Both the position numbers and the translations under genes were made by a program. Positions 17,683 through 26,498 of a stretch of 64,000 bases of DNA are shown piece after piece. How positions within the stretch are numbered: position 1 is the stretch's first letter; every line of letters starts with the position of its first letter. The notes beneath the pieces are model-generated. The model worked only from the letters and a program-made list of their open reading frames with translations. It searched no databases and was not told the DNA's origin. Source of the stretch: Corynebacterium aurimucosum ATCC 700975 (GTDB lineage Bacteria > Actinomycetota > Actinomycetes > Mycobacteriales > Mycobacteriaceae); assembly GCF_000022905.1 (NCBI RefSeq), contig NC_012590.1, positions 1,984,001-2,048,000 of the forward strand. Reading direction: 5' to 3'.

Positions 17683-18096
17683 ATGGCCATCCACGACAGT
17701 ATTCCCAAACTCGGCGCTCGCAATACACGCCAGCGCACCGCCGTCGTTGAGGTCCTACGTAGTCTCGACAAGTTCGTCTCTGCCAAGGACATTCACCAGG
17801 CGCTTCTCGACGGCGACCAGAAAGTCGGCCTCACCACCGTCTACCGCACTCTCCAATCGCTTTCGGAGATTGAAGCTGTCGATGCGCTGCACATGCCTTC
17901 CGGCGAAACCCTCTACCGCCACTGCGAAAGCGATGCGCACCACCATCACTTGGTGTGCACCAAGTGCGGCCGCACCGAGGAAATTGACGGCGGCCCGATT
18001 GAAGAGTGGGCCTCCTCGGTAGCCAAGGAGCATGACTTCGAGCTCACCGGGCACGATGCCGAAATCTTCGGCATCTGCGCCGAGTGCCGCGCCTGA
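17683..18096 (+). CDS. zur: Fur-family zinc uptake regulator
   Basis: 137 residues, normal for Fur/Zur. The N-terminal winged helix covers residues about 10-80 (NTRQRTAVVEVLRSLDKFVSAKDIHQ; VGLTTVYRTLQSL). The dimer domain carries the DAHHHHLVCTKCG metal-binding segment and a second CAEC pair that together build the structural Cys4 zinc site. As in C. glutamicum and mycobacteria it follows an ArsR gene and precedes the uppS-recO-era cluster on the other strand. With zinc bound it should repress zinc-import genes. The Zur rather than Fur call rests on gene order and sequence together. Confidence 0.92.
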   Translation: MAIHDSIPKLGARNTRQRTAVVEVLRSLDKFVSAKDIHQALLDGDQKVGLTTVYRTLQSLSEIEAVDALHMPSGETLYRHCESDAHHHHLVCTKCGRTEEIDGGPIEEWASSVAKEHDFELTGHDAEIFGICAECRA

Positions 18097-18106
18097 GGCC
18101 CGCGGG

Positions 18107-18859
18107 CTACTTGACGCCGCCGAAGCGGCGGTCGCGCCGCGCGTACTCCTCCACCGCGGCGAACAGGTCTTCCGGAGTGAAATCTGGGAAGAGCTTGTCC
18201 TGGTAAATCATCTCTGCGTAGGCCGATTGCCAGAGCAGGAAGTTAGAGGTGCGCTTTTCGCCGGAGGGGCGCAGGAACAGATCCACGTCCGGCATATCCG
18301 GGTCATACATCACCGAGCTCACCATCTTCTCATTGATGGAGCGCGGGTCGAGCTCGCCGCGGGAGACTTGCTCGGCGAGCTCCCGGATGCCGTCGACAAG
18401 CTCGGCGCGCCCACCGTAATTCACGCACATCACCAGGGTCATCTTGGTGTTGTCCTTGGTGAGCTCCTCGGCTGCTTCAAGCTCCTTGATCACCGAGCGC
18501 CACAGGCGCGGGCGGCGGCCGGCCCACACCACGCGCACTCCCCTCTCGTTGAGCCAGTGTCGCTGGCGGCGCAGCACGTCGCGGTTAAAGCCCATGAGGA
18601 AGCGGACTTCCTCCGCGCTGCGGCGCCAATTCTCGGTGGAGAAGGCATAGGCGGAAAGGTAAGGAACACCGAGGGCGAGGCAGGCATCGACGACGTCGAG
18701 AAGCACTGCCTCCCCGCGACGGTGACCTTCGGTGCGCTTCATACCGCGCTCCTCCGCCCAGCGGCCGTTGCCGTCCATGACCAGCGCGATATGGCGCGGC
18801 AGGAACTCCTGCGGGATAGCGGGCGGATGAAGAACTCGGTTCGGGTCAGGCGTAATCAC
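18107..18859 (-). CDS. uppS: Polyprenyl diphosphate synthase (cis-prenyltransferase)
   Basis: 250 residues starting at GTG 18859. The catalytic motif [17 protein letters not shown] with the essential Asp, then [18 protein letters not shown] and, near the end, [31 protein letters not shown] are all classical. It adds isopentenyl units in cis to make the decaprenyl or undecaprenyl carrier for peptidoglycan and arabinogalactan synthesis, at the inner membrane face. In Corynebacteriales this locus is the long-chain synthase. It lies 10 bases after recO and ends 10 bases from the convergent zur stop. Confidence 0.95.
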   Translation of the reverse strand: MITPDPNRVLHPPAIPQEFLPRHIALVMDGNGRWAEERGMKRTEGHRRGEAVLLDVVDACLALGVPYLSAYAFSTENWRRSAEEVRFLMGFNRDVLRRQRHWLNERGVRVVWAGRRPRLWRSVIKELEAAEELTKDNTKMTLVMCVNYGGRAELVDGIRELAEQVSRGELDPRSINEKMVSSVMYDPDMPDVDLFLRPSGEKRTSNFLLWQSAYAEMIYQDKLFPDFTPEDLFAAVEEYARRDRRFGGVK

Positions 18860-18869
18860 GGGTTACAGT

Positions 18870-19586
18870 CTACTGTTCCATGATCCCCAACGCGCCAACG
18901 CTTCGCTCAAGATGCCATTGCAGGTGCGCGCGGGTGAGGCGGTGAGCCTCTTGGGCTTGGGCATTGGTCGGCTGGCTGGGGTGGTCGTGGGTGATGAGCC
19001 ACATGTGGTGCAGGGTTTCCGGGTCTACCTCGGCGGCGCCTGGTGGGCGGCATTGGTGGCAAGCGGCTCCGCCCACGGCTGGGTGAAAGGCGTGGTGGGG
19101 GCCGGGCCTTTGGCACTGGGCGCAATCGAAAAGGCTGGGTGCCCAGCCGGCGTGGGACATGGCTTTGAGGAGGAAGGCGTCGAGAAGCATGAGCGGATCG
19201 CCGTGCTGAAGCTTGTCGAGGACATCGACGCAGGCCTCATAAAGGTAGGGGTCGCCGGGGGCATCGGCGGCAGCGAGGCGCTCGGCGGATTCGAGGGCGG
19301 CACACGCGGAGGTGTAGCGCTCGTAGTCCTCGATGATGCGCGCGCCGAAGTAATCCACGGTATCGGCCTGGGAAATGGTGTAGAGGTTGCGGCCCGGATA
19401 AAGCTGCACGTCGAGGTTGACGAAGAGCTGTAGGCGCGAGCCGAAGCGCGATTTGGCGCGGCGAACGCCCTTGGCCACCCCGCGTACGAGGCCGTGGTGG
19501 CGGGTCAAGAGCACGATGATGCGATCCGCCTCGCCGAAATCATAGGTGCGGATGACGAGGGCGCGGTCGCGGAAGTTCTCCCGCAC
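18870..19586 (-). CDS. recO: DNA repair protein RecO
   Basis: 238 residues from GTG 19586, which starts 1 base after the era stop. The longer frame to 19733 runs inside era and is rejected. The N-terminal OB fold begins VRENFRDRALVIRTYDFGEADRIIVLLTRHHG. The helical C-terminal part contains a zinc-binding pair, CAQC at about residue 150 and CHQC about 25 residues later. RecO loads RecA on SSB-coated DNA with RecR and anneals strands. The placement era-recO-uppS is conserved in the group. Confidence 0.93.
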   Translation of the reverse strand: MRENFRDRALVIRTYDFGEADRIIVLLTRHHGLVRGVAKGVRRAKSRFGSRLQLFVNLDVQLYPGRNLYTISQADTVDYFGARIIEDYERYTSACAALESAERLAAADAPGDPYLYEACVDVLDKLQHGDPLMLLDAFLLKAMSHAGWAPSLFDCAQCQRPGPHHAFHPAVGGAACHQCRPPGAAEVDPETLHHMWLITHDHPSQPTNAQAQEAHRLTRAHLQWHLERSVGALGIMEQ

Positions 19587-19587
19587 T

Positions 19588-20583
19588 TTAAAAGCCCAGG
19601 CGGCCCAGCGCCTTCGGATCCGACTGCCAGTTCTTGAGCACCTTAATGCGCAGGTCAAGGTAGACGTTGTGGCCAAGCAGTTGGATGATTTCCTTGCGGG
19701 CGGTGCCCACGATGCGGCGGAAGCGGCGGCCATCCTTGCCCTCGATGATGCGCTTCTGACCGGGGCGCTCTAGGTAGAGGATGGCGTGGACGTTGAGGAC
19801 GTCGGGGCGCTCCTGGCTGGGCAGAATCTCATCGACTTCGACGGCGACCGAGTGCGGAAGCTCGTACTTCAAGCCGGACAGCGCAGACTCGCGGATCAGC
19901 TCGGCGATGCGCTTGGATTGGTCTTCGTCCGTGATGTGGTCATCGGGGTAGAACTTGGGGCCTTCGGGCAGGTGGTCCACGATGACCTGGGTCAGCTCAT
20001 CCAGCTGCACGCGCTCGGTGGCGGAAACTGGGATGACCACGGCATCGGGGTTCTCCTCGGAGAGCAGCTCGTGAAGGGCTACAAGCTGGGCGCCGACTTG
20101 GTCCTTGGAAGCCTTATCCAGCTTGGTGACGATGCCGATGATGGGAGTCTTCGGCGCGACCTTGCGGACGTTCTCCAGGATCCAACGATCGCCGGGGCCG
20201 ATTTTCTCATCCGCGGGGATGGTCAGGCCGATGACGTCGACGTCCGCGTACGTGTCTTTGACGACTTCGTTGAGGCGCTCGCCGAGCAGAGTGCGCGGTC
20301 GGTGCAGACCGGGCGTGTCGACGAGGACGATTTGCGCATCCTCGCGGTGGACCAGGCCGCGGATGGGGTGGCGGGTGGTCTCGGGCTGGTCAGCCGTGAT
20401 GGCGATCTTCTGCCCCACCAGCGCGTTGGTCAGGGTGGACTTGCCGGTATTGGGGCGGCCGACGAAAGACACGAAACCGGAGCGGAAGCCCTCAGGTGTG
20501 TCGGTGTATTGCGAATAGTCGGCGGCGTTAGCTTCGCCCTCGGCTGGCAGGTCGGCGAAGGCGGCATCGAAATCAGTGCTCAT
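19588..20583 (-). CDS. era: GTPase Era, ribosome assembly factor
   Basis: 331 residues from ATG 20583. The frame remains open to 20748 only through the intergenic repeat, so that extension is discarded. G motifs are SFVGRPNTGKSTL (P-loop), the DTPGLHRP G3 motif and TKLD (G4). The C-terminal KH RNA-binding domain is visible as LPHSVAVEVDEI followed by IVGTARKEIIQLLGHNVYLDL. Era binds the 3' end of 16S rRNA in 30S assembly. A roughly 30-residue acidic N-terminal extension before the G domain (about residues 1-30) is longer than in E. coli. It heads era-recO-uppS. Confidence 0.96.
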   Translation of the reverse strand: MSTDFDAAFADLPAEGEANAADYSQYTDTPEGFRSGFVSFVGRPNTGKSTLTNALVGQKIAITADQPETTRHPIRGLVHREDAQIVLVDTPGLHRPRTLLGERLNEVVKDTYADVDVIGLTIPADEKIGPGDRWILENVRKVAPKTPIIGIVTKLDKASKDQVGAQLVALHELLSEENPDAVVIPVSATERVQLDELTQVIVDHLPEGPKFYPDDHITDEDQSKRIAELIRESALSGLKYELPHSVAVEVDEILPSQERPDVLNVHAILYLERPGQKRIIEGKDGRRFRRIVGTARKEIIQLLGHNVYLDLRIKVLKNWQSDPKALGRLGF

Positions 20584-20688
20584 ATTGCCTAATATCATAA
20601 CGCACGAGCTGCCGAGTCCCGTTCTTGTTGTATCGCTCGGCTCTGACTCTCGACGTGCGGCCCCTAGAGCTTCTTGCTGATGTGCTGG
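20584..20688. other. era upstream region
   Basis: Must contain the era promoter on the minus strand. No convincing -10/-35 pair was picked out. The A-B repeat composite begins directly beyond it, so era transcription starts within about 100 bases of the palindromes. Confidence 0.35.
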
Positions 20689-20820
20689 CAGATGGTCCTT
20701 GTAGTTTGGTCCTTCTACTCTGGTCCCTTCTCTGTGCAAAGGGACCATCTGGTGACGGTTTTCGCGTACTGAAAGGTCCCTTTAGTGTGCGAAGGGACCA
20801 GACTAGAGGGACCTTCTGTG
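20689..20820 (+). repeat. Repeat A, copy 2
   Basis: About 132 bases built from GGTCC(C/T)TT and AAGGGACC modules. It begins CAGATGGTCC and ends GGACCTTCTGTG. Most of the two halves can pair with each other. It aligns end to end with the reverse complement of 14641-14785, including the central GTGCAAAGGGACCAT and GGTTTTCG segments. Confidence 0.85.
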
Positions 20821-20844
20821 CTCGCGCGGGGTTTATCTGGCCTG

Positions 20845-20981
20845 CAGATGGTTCGAGTCAGACGGTTCTGGTCATAAAGTTTCTTTGCCCCCAAACGAAC
20901 CATCTAGCGACCTCCAGAAGGTTTGTTTGCTCCCAAGAGAACCTTCTGACCCGAACCATCTGAGTAGAACCGTTTGACTGG
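20845..20981 (+). repeat. Repeat B, copy 2
   Basis: About 137 bases, 24 bases after A copy 2. CAGATGGTTCG pairs perfectly with CGAACCATCTG, and AAGGTT/AACCTT closes an inner hairpin. The internal block TTTGCCCCCAAACGAACC is shared with the other two B copies. It lies between the start of era and the end of pdxY. Confidence 0.85.
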
Positions 20982-21003
20982 AAGCAATGTCGCGGATTAG
21001 AGG

Positions 21004-21852
21004 CTAGAGCTCCTCGACCTGGAATTGCAGCTGCGGGTGAGCGAAAGCGTCCTGCGACTCGATGAGCAGCAGCTCCTGGGAATCCGCCTCGTAGGTGTTC
21101 TGCAGCAAGTCGAAGACCGAGGAAGCCGTGCGCTTGAGCGCTTCCTTCGCATCATGCGTTTCCACATAGTGGCCAGTGAAAAGCGAGGCGGTGACATCGC
21201 CCGAACCGTTGCGCTTGAACGGCAGCTTGGGGGTGGTAACCAGGAAGGCGCGCTCGCCATCAACGGCGAGCATCTCAATCTCGTCCTCGCCGGTTTCCGG
21301 GCGCTGCACCGAGGTCACCAGCACGGTCTTCGGGCCGATTTCCTGCGCGCGCTTCACTGCGGCGAGGGTCTGCTCCAAGGTGCCCACCTCGGAGTCGGTT
21401 AGGTAGCCCAGTTCGAATTGATTCGGAGTGATGATGTCCGCGACCGGAACGACCTTATCGCGCAGCAGCGGCGGGATTTCGTCGGAGACGAAGCAGCCGG
21501 ACTTGGCGTTTCCCATCACCGGGTCGCAGGCGTAGAGGGCACTCGGGTTGACCGCCTTGATGCGGTTCACGGCATCCACAATGGCGCCGGCGATGTCCGG
21601 GCCGCCCTGGTAGCCAGACAAGATCGCATCAATGCGTGGGAAAGCGCCGCGCTTCTCGATGCCGTCCACAATCGCCGTGACCTCTTCCGCCGGGATCATC
21701 GGCCCGCCCCAATCGCCATAACCGGTGTGGTTGGAGAAGTTCACCGTGTGGATAGGCCATACCTCATGGCCAGCGCGCTGAAGGGGAAAGACTGCTGCGG
21801 AATTGCCCACGTGGCCGAAGGTGACGTGGGACTGGATGGAGAGGATGTTCAT
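21004..21852 (-). CDS. pdxY: Pyridoxal kinase, PdxY-like
   Basis: 282 residues, typical of the PfkB/ribokinase-fold vitamin kinases that phosphorylate pyridoxal with ATP in B6 salvage. The start MNILSIQSHVTFGHVGNSAA with the substrate-contacting Ser and the VNFSNHTGYGDWGG stretch are diagnostic of PdxY/PdxK. The catalytic Asp and anion hole lie in KRNGSGDVTASLFTGHY, and the ATP-side motif is YACDPVMGNAKSGCFV. GAGG stands 5 bases before the ATG. It seems to be a single-gene unit, since repeats lie downstream and the ybeY end lies upstream. Confidence 0.92.
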   Translation of the reverse strand: MNILSIQSHVTFGHVGNSAAVFPLQRAGHEVWPIHTVNFSNHTGYGDWGGPMIPAEEVTAIVDGIEKRGAFPRIDAILSGYQGGPDIAGAIVDAVNRIKAVNPSALYACDPVMGNAKSGCFVSDEIPPLLRDKVVPVADIITPNQFELGYLTDSEVGTLEQTLAAVKRAQEIGPKTVLVTSVQRPETGEDEIEMLAVDGERAFLVTTPKLPFKRNGSGDVTASLFTGHYVETHDAKEALKRTASSVFDLLQNTYEADSQELLLIESQDAFAHPQLQFQVEEL

Positions 21853-21968
21853 AGTCCTCTATTGTGCTACGCCCCACCAGTCACCTCAACGATTAGCCCC
21901 ATTTAAGCAAACGTACTGCCTGTGTTTGTCCGCAACAGAGACAGGCGGTGGGCCCACCCACATCCGGA

Positions 21969-22544
21969 TTAAATGCCGCCGCCGGGGACTTCCTTGTCCA
22001 GCTCGGCGCGCTCAGCGGCATCCGGGAAGGCCTTCGGGCCGGAAGGCTTAGGCTGGTAGCTCACGCCGCGTGCTGCCAAGTCCTCGTACCAGTCCGCCAA
22101 CAGCTCATTCTGCAGGCCGAACATTTCCTTTTCCTCCGCCGCAGTAGTGTGGTCATAGCCCAGCAGGTGCAGGCAACCATGCACGGTCAGCAAAGCCAGC
22201 TCGTGGCCCAGAGAGTGGCCGGCGGCTGTGGCCTGGCGCTGGGCAAACTCCGGGCAGAGCACGATATCCCCCAGCATGGCGGGGCCGGCCTCCACCGCAT
22301 CGGGGCGGCCAGCGCTAGCACCCGGGGTGAGCTCATCCATGGGGAAGCTCATCACGTCCGTCGGGCCTTCCAGGTCCATCCAGCGCACGTGCAAGTCCGC
22401 GATGGTATCCAGATCCACAGCGGTAATCGTGCACTCGGCATCCGGGTTAACGTCGAGGCAGCCGAGGGCGTAGGAGCAGACGTCGATCAGCATCTCCTCG
22501 TTCACGCCGTCATAACCGGACTCGTTAATAAACTCGATGCTCAT
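21969..22544 (-). CDS. ybeY: Endoribonuclease YbeY
   Basis: 191 residues, somewhat longer than the E. coli protein because of a C-terminal tail (about 155-191, [20 protein letters not shown]). The zinc-binding signature [11 protein letters not shown] near residue 140 supplies the three His ligands. YbeY matures rRNA 3' ends and takes part in ribosome quality control. Its start overlaps the phoH stop by 4 bases (ATGA), a conserved pair. Last gene of the run that begins with hrcA or with the inserted ATPase gene. Confidence 0.95.
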   Translation of the reverse strand: MSIEFINESGYDGVNEEMLIDVCSYALGCLDVNPDAECTITAVDLDTIADLHVRWMDLEGPTDVMSFPMDELTPGASAGRPDAVEAGPAMLGDIVLCPEFAQRQATAAGHSLGHELALLTVHGCLHLLGYDHTTAAEEKEMFGLQNELLADWYEDLAARGVSYQPKPSGPKAFPDAAERAELDKEVPGGGI

Positions 22545-23512
22545 TTCTTCTCCTCCTGCTCAGCAAAGTTATCGTAGGCCTCGACAATGCGCCCGACCAG
22601 CTGGTGGCGCACCACATCACCAGAGCCCAGTTCCGCGAAGTGAATATCCGGCACGCCCTTGAGAATGCGGCGCACTAGGCGCAGACCGGAGACCTGGCCA
22701 CCGGGCAAGTCCACCTGGGAAATATCGCCGGTCACCACGATGGTCGAGCCAAAGCCCAAGCGAGTCAGGAACATCTTCATCTGCGCCGGGGTGGTGTTTT
22801 GGGCCTCGTCGAGGATGACGAAGGCATCGTTGAGCGTGCGGCCGCGCATATAGGCCAAGGGGGCGACCTCAATGATGCCGGCCTCCATAAGCTTCGGAAT
22901 CATCTCCGGGTCAATCATGTCCCGCAAAGCGTCGTACAGCGGGCGCAGGTAGGGGTCAATCTTGTCGTTCAAAGTGCCAGGCAAAAAGCCCAGCTTCTCC
23001 CCCGCTTCCACGGCCGGGCGGGTCAGAATAATGCGACTGACCTGCTTGGCGCGCAGGGCCTGCACGGCCTTGGCCACCGCCAGGTAGGTCTTACCAGTAC
23101 CGGCCGGACCAATGCCAAAGACAATCGTGTTCTCATCAATCGCCTGCACATAGCGCGATTGCCCCACCGTCTTCGGGCGCACGGCCTTGCCGCGGCGCGA
23201 AACGATATCCGCCGCGAGCGTCTCGGACACAGACGCCGGGGCATCCACCGTGACAAGGTCCAGGGTGTGCTTGACGGTGTCCGTACTCACCGGATGGCCG
23301 CGGCGGGCGATCGCCTCGAGCTCTTCCAGGACCTTGCGTGCGCGGGCTACCTCATAATCCGGGCCGGCGGCGGTGACTGTGGTGCCGCGAGCGAAGAGGT
23401 CCACGCCCACGAGGTTGCCCAAAACGCGCAGGTTATCGTCCGCCGGACCGAGCACCGTGGCGAGGTAGGCGGAATCGAGATCAAACTTGGTGGTGATAAT
23501 AGGCACGCTCAA
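22541..23512 (-). CDS. phoH: PhoH-family ATPase (YbeZ type)
   Basis: 323 residues. Residues about 40-90 look like the KH-like N-terminal part of YbeZ. The ATPase core has Walker [20 protein letters not shown], the family stretch [20 protein letters not shown], Walker [26 protein letters not shown], and [10 protein letters not shown]. YbeZ partners work with YbeY in RNA metabolism. The adjacency and 4-base overlap with ybeY support this. Despite the name, there is no direct sign of phosphate regulation here. It begins 4 bases after rsmE. Confidence 0.94.
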   Translation of the reverse strand: MSVPIITTKFDLDSAYLATVLGPADDNLRVLGNLVGVDLFARGTTVTAAGPDYEVARARKVLEELEAIARRGHPVSTDTVKHTLDLVTVDAPASVSETLAADIVSRRGKAVRPKTVGQSRYVQAIDENTIVFGIGPAGTGKTYLAVAKAVQALRAKQVSRIILTRPAVEAGEKLGFLPGTLNDKIDPYLRPLYDALRDMIDPEMIPKLMEAGIIEVAPLAYMRGRTLNDAFVILDEAQNTTPAQMKMFLTRLGFGSTIVVTGDISQVDLPGGQVSGLRLVRRILKGVPDIHFAELGSGDVVRHQLVGRIVEAYDNFAEQEEKK

Positions 23513-23516
23513 AAGG

Positions 23517-24257
23517 CTACCAGCGCGCGGTCAGGGTGCCGATGCTGGCCAAGGCCACCATGCTTGCCGACGCCGTCCGCAACACCTCCGGCCCCAACTT
23601 GATCGCCGCCGCACCGGCGTCCTGCAAGCGGGCTAGCTCCTCCGCGCCGATGCCGCCCTCCGGGCCCACCAGCAGGTAGATGGTCTCGGCGGCGTCAAGG
23701 TCTGTAAGGTCCTTGAGCCGCACCTCGGCTTCCTCGTGGAGCACCAGGGCGCGGGCGCCGGAAATCTCCTGGCACAGCTGGCGCGTGGTCAGCGGGCCGC
23801 GCACGGCAGGTACGCGCGCACGACGCGATTGCTTCGCCGCCGCCACGGCCGCAGATTCCCACTTGCTCAAAGCCTTCGGGGCCTTCTTGGCATCCCACTT
23901 GGACACGCAGCGATCCGCCTGCCAAGCGATGATCTCATCCGCCCCGGCCTGGGTGGCCAGGTCGACGGCCAACTCGGCGCGCTCCGATTTCGGGATGGCC
24001 TGGACCACGACCACCCGTGGGGAGGGCTCGGGGAGGATTACGAGGTCGTCGACAAGCGCGGCCAGCGTGTCCTTGCCCTGCGTATCGGTGATGGTGGCGG
24101 TGGCGCGGCGCCCGGACCCATCGATCAGGACCAGGTGCTCCCCTGGCCCCATGCGCTTGACGGTGACCGCGTGGCGGCCCTCCGCGCCATCGAGGCCCAC
24201 GGGCTGGCCGACCTCGGCGAGGGACAGGTCCGGGTGGAGGAAGACGGGCAGAGACAT
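23517..24257 (-). CDS. rsmE: 16S rRNA (uracil(1498)-N3)-methyltransferase
   Basis: 246 residues, the usual length. A SPOUT-fold methyltransferase that uses SAM to methylate U1498. The N-terminal PUA-like part is visible in GAEGRHAVTVKRMGPGEHLVLIDG. The SPOUT knot motifs follow: VVVQAIPKSERAELAVDLATQAGADEI, then LVGPEGGIGAEELARL and LGPEVLRTASASMVALA. The start overlaps the dnaJ2 stop by one base (TAATG), so the genes are coupled. This order (dnaJ2, rsmE, phoH, ybeY) is common in actinobacteria. Confidence 0.95.
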   Translation of the reverse strand: MSLPVFLHPDLSLAEVGQPVGLDGAEGRHAVTVKRMGPGEHLVLIDGSGRRATATITDTQGKDTLAALVDDLVILPEPSPRVVVVQAIPKSERAELAVDLATQAGADEIIAWQADRCVSKWDAKKAPKALSKWESAAVAAAKQSRRARVPAVRGPLTTRQLCQEISGARALVLHEEAEVRLKDLTDLDAAETIYLLVGPEGGIGAEELARLQDAGAAAIKLGPEVLRTASASMVALASIGTLTARW

Positions 24258-25399
24258 TAGCGGCGGAACTTGCCTCGGAGGCGGGTAAAGAGGGATTCGC
24301 CCTGGTTGTCACCGACGCGGTGCACCTCGGTGCCGCCGTGGCCGGCAGCCCGGACCTTTTCGAGGGCCTCGCGGGTCTTCTTATCCAGGTCCGTCGGGAT
24401 TACCACATCCACGTGGGCGTGCAGGTTGCCAAAGCCGTCGGTGCGCAGGCGCGGCATGCCCTTGCCCTGGAGGGTGATGGACTCACCCGGCTGGGTGCCC
24501 GGCGCGATATCGATGGTGAGCTCTTCGCCATCGAGCTGCTCGACGGTGCAGGAAGAGCCCAGCGCGGCATCCACCATGGGCACGCGCACGGTCAGGTGCA
24601 GGTCATCGGCGTTGCGCTCGAAGACCGGGTGCGGCTCGGTGTGCACCTCCACGTACAGGTCACCGGCGGGACCGCCGCCGTGGCCAACCTCGCCCTGGGA
24701 AGCCATGCGGATGCGCATGCCATCACCAATGCCGGCGGGGATATTCACCGTAATATCGCGACGCTTGCGCACCCGGCCATCGCCACCGCAGTGGCCACAA
24801 GGATCGGTGACAACTTCGCCGAAGCCATAGCACTTCGGGCAATCGCGGGTGGTCATCATGTTGCCCAGCATGCTGCGCTGGACCTCTTGGATCTGGCCCA
24901 TGCCGCCACAGTGATCACAGGTCACCGGCTTGGACTTGGACTCAGAACCGGAGCCCTCACAGCGGTCACACACCACAGCGGTATCAACCTTAACCTGCTG
25001 CTTAACGCCGCTATAGGCCTCCTCAAGAGTAATGGTGGTGCGCAGGAGCGCATCATCGCCCGGCTGCACGCGGGAACGCGGGCCGCGGGAGGCCGCTCCC
25101 CCACCGAAGAACTCGGCGAAGATATCCCCGAGGCCGCCGCCACCGAAACCACCAAAGCCGCCGCCCTGGGCCGCGCGCTCCTCCATGGGGTCACCACCCA
25201 TGTCCACAACCCGGCGCTTCTGTGGATCCAGCAGAACCTCCTGTGCAAGGGAAGCCTCGCGGAACTTCTCCGCGGCCTCGTCATCGCCCGGATTAACGTC
25301 CGGGTGGTACTTGCGCGCCAGCTTGCGGTAGGCCTTCTTAATCTCGGCGTCGGACGCCGACTTTTCTACACCAAGAATGCCGTAGTAGTCACGAGCCAC
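24257..25399 (-). CDS. dnaJ2: Chaperone protein DnaJ (DnaJ2)
   Basis: 380 residues with every type-I DnaJ region. The J domain (residues 1-70) has the HPD motif in [16 protein letters not shown]. The Gly-rich region reads [14 protein letters not shown]. The zinc-finger domain has four CxxCxGxG-type repeats ([32 protein letters not shown]), and the C-terminal substrate-binding and dimer domains follow. It stimulates DnaK ATPase activity. This is the copy linked to hrcA, 54 bases downstream, not to dnaK-grpE, matching the DnaJ2 arrangement of actinobacteria. Confidence 0.96.
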   Translation of the reverse strand: MARDYYGILGVEKSASDAEIKKAYRKLARKYHPDVNPGDDEAAEKFREASLAQEVLLDPQKRRVVDMGGDPMEERAAQGGGFGGFGGGGLGDIFAEFFGGGAASRGPRSRVQPGDDALLRTTITLEEAYSGVKQQVKVDTAVVCDRCEGSGSESKSKPVTCDHCGGMGQIQEVQRSMLGNMMTTRDCPKCYGFGEVVTDPCGHCGGDGRVRKRRDITVNIPAGIGDGMRIRMASQGEVGHGGGPAGDLYVEVHTEPHPVFERNADDLHLTVRVPMVDAALGSSCTVEQLDGEELTIDIAPGTQPGESITLQGKGMPRLRTDGFGNLHAHVDVVIPTDLDKKTREALEKVRAAGHGGTEVHRVGDNQGESLFTRLRGKFRR

Positions 25400-25453
25400 G
25401 TACTGTCATCCTTCTATATCTCGTTGATGCTAAATCTAATCCGACGGGCCAGC

Positions 25454-26488
25454 TTACTCGCCCGCCAAAATTTCACTCACATAGCGTGCAACGGCAGAGA
25501 CCTTGGAGATTGTTCCCGAGTAATCCATATACGTCGGCCCCACCACACCGAGCCCGCCGAGTGCTGCCGCCTCCGAGCCGGTGCCAAAACCATAGCGCGT
25601 GGCCACGACAGAGGTTTGGCGCAGCTCGTCGGCTTCATTTTCCTCGCCGATGGAGACTGAAACATTGCCCAAGTCCGGCACGCGGGCCAGCAATTTCAGC
25701 ACCACGACCTGTTCTTCAAGAGCCTCGATGATAGAAGGCAAGCCCTCGGTCAGGGCCACGCGGGTGAGGTTGGACGTACCCGCCATGATCAGGCGATCGG
25801 AGGGCTGCTCCACGAGGGTCTCAATCAGCGTCGTCGCCGCCTTGAGGAGGTGGGGGCGGATATCGGCTGGGGAGTCGTCGACAAGCGCGGCCAGCTCCAC
25901 CGAGGCTTCCGTAAGCGTCTTGCCCTCTAGGGCGGTGTTGAGGATGTCGCGCAGGCGGTGGGTCTGTTCGGGGTCGATGACGTCATCGAGCTCCACATTG
26001 CGCTGATCGACGCGCCCATTATCCGTAATGAGCACCAAGAGCAGGCGCACCGGTGAAAGTGCGACGACCTCGCAGTGCTTCACGCGGGAGACCTTGAGGT
26101 TCGGCAGCTGGACTACGGCCGCCTGCTTAGTCACCTGGGCCAGCAGCTGGACCGAACGGCGCAGCACGTCCTCCAAATCCACCCCGCCTTCAAGGAAGGT
26201 GAGCATGGCGCGGCGCTCGGCCTTGGAAAGCGGCTTGACGTCGTGCAGCGTATCGACGAACTGGCGGTAGCCCTTCTGCGTGGGCACGCGTCCGGAGCTG
26301 GCGTGTTCTTGGGCAATGAGGCCTTCGGCTTCGAGCACGGCCATGTCATTGCGAATCGTCGCCGAGGACACGCCCAGCTGGTAGCGCTCGAGCAGGGCCT
26401 TGGAGCCGACGGGCGATTGCGAGGCAATGTAGTCCGCGACGATGGCGCGCAGGACCTCTTGGCGGCGGGCATCGGTGGAGCTGGACAT
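25454..26488 (-). CDS. hrcA: Heat-inducible transcription repressor HrcA
   Basis: 344 residues from ATG 26488, the family length. The frame is open to 26530, but that would overlap the upstream gene. The N-terminal winged helix (about 5-75) includes [32 protein letters not shown]. The rest is the HrcA GAF-like dimerisation domain ending in [30 protein letters not shown] sequence. HrcA represses groE-type operons at CIRCE inverted repeats, and no CIRCE was seen in this window. The Shine-Dalgarno is weak, and the gene starts 10 bases after the inserted ATPase stop, so it may depend on translational coupling. Confidence 0.95.
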   Translation of the reverse strand: MSSSTDARRQEVLRAIVADYIASQSPVGSKALLERYQLGVSSATIRNDMAVLEAEGLIAQEHASSGRVPTQKGYRQFVDTLHDVKPLSKAERRAMLTFLEGGVDLEDVLRRSVQLLAQVTKQAAVVQLPNLKVSRVKHCEVVALSPVRLLLVLITDNGRVDQRNVELDDVIDPEQTHRLRDILNTALEGKTLTEASVELAALVDDSPADIRPHLLKAATTLIETLVEQPSDRLIMAGTSNLTRVALTEGLPSIIEALEEQVVVLKLLARVPDLGNVSVSIGEENEADELRQTSVVATRYGFGTGSEAAALGGLGVVGPTYMDYSGTISKVSAVARYVSEILAGE

Positions 26489-26498
26489 GTCTTTAAGG

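Noticed and set aside
20584..20748. Longer era start at 20748
   Set aside because: The extra 55 residues would be encoded by the palindromic A repeat and read as unrelated sequence. MSTDFDAAF at 20583 fits the family better.
24320..25660. Plus-strand frame of 446 residues
   Set aside because: Antisense shadow of dnaJ2, low-complexity His/Ala/Gly/Arg sequence with no family features.
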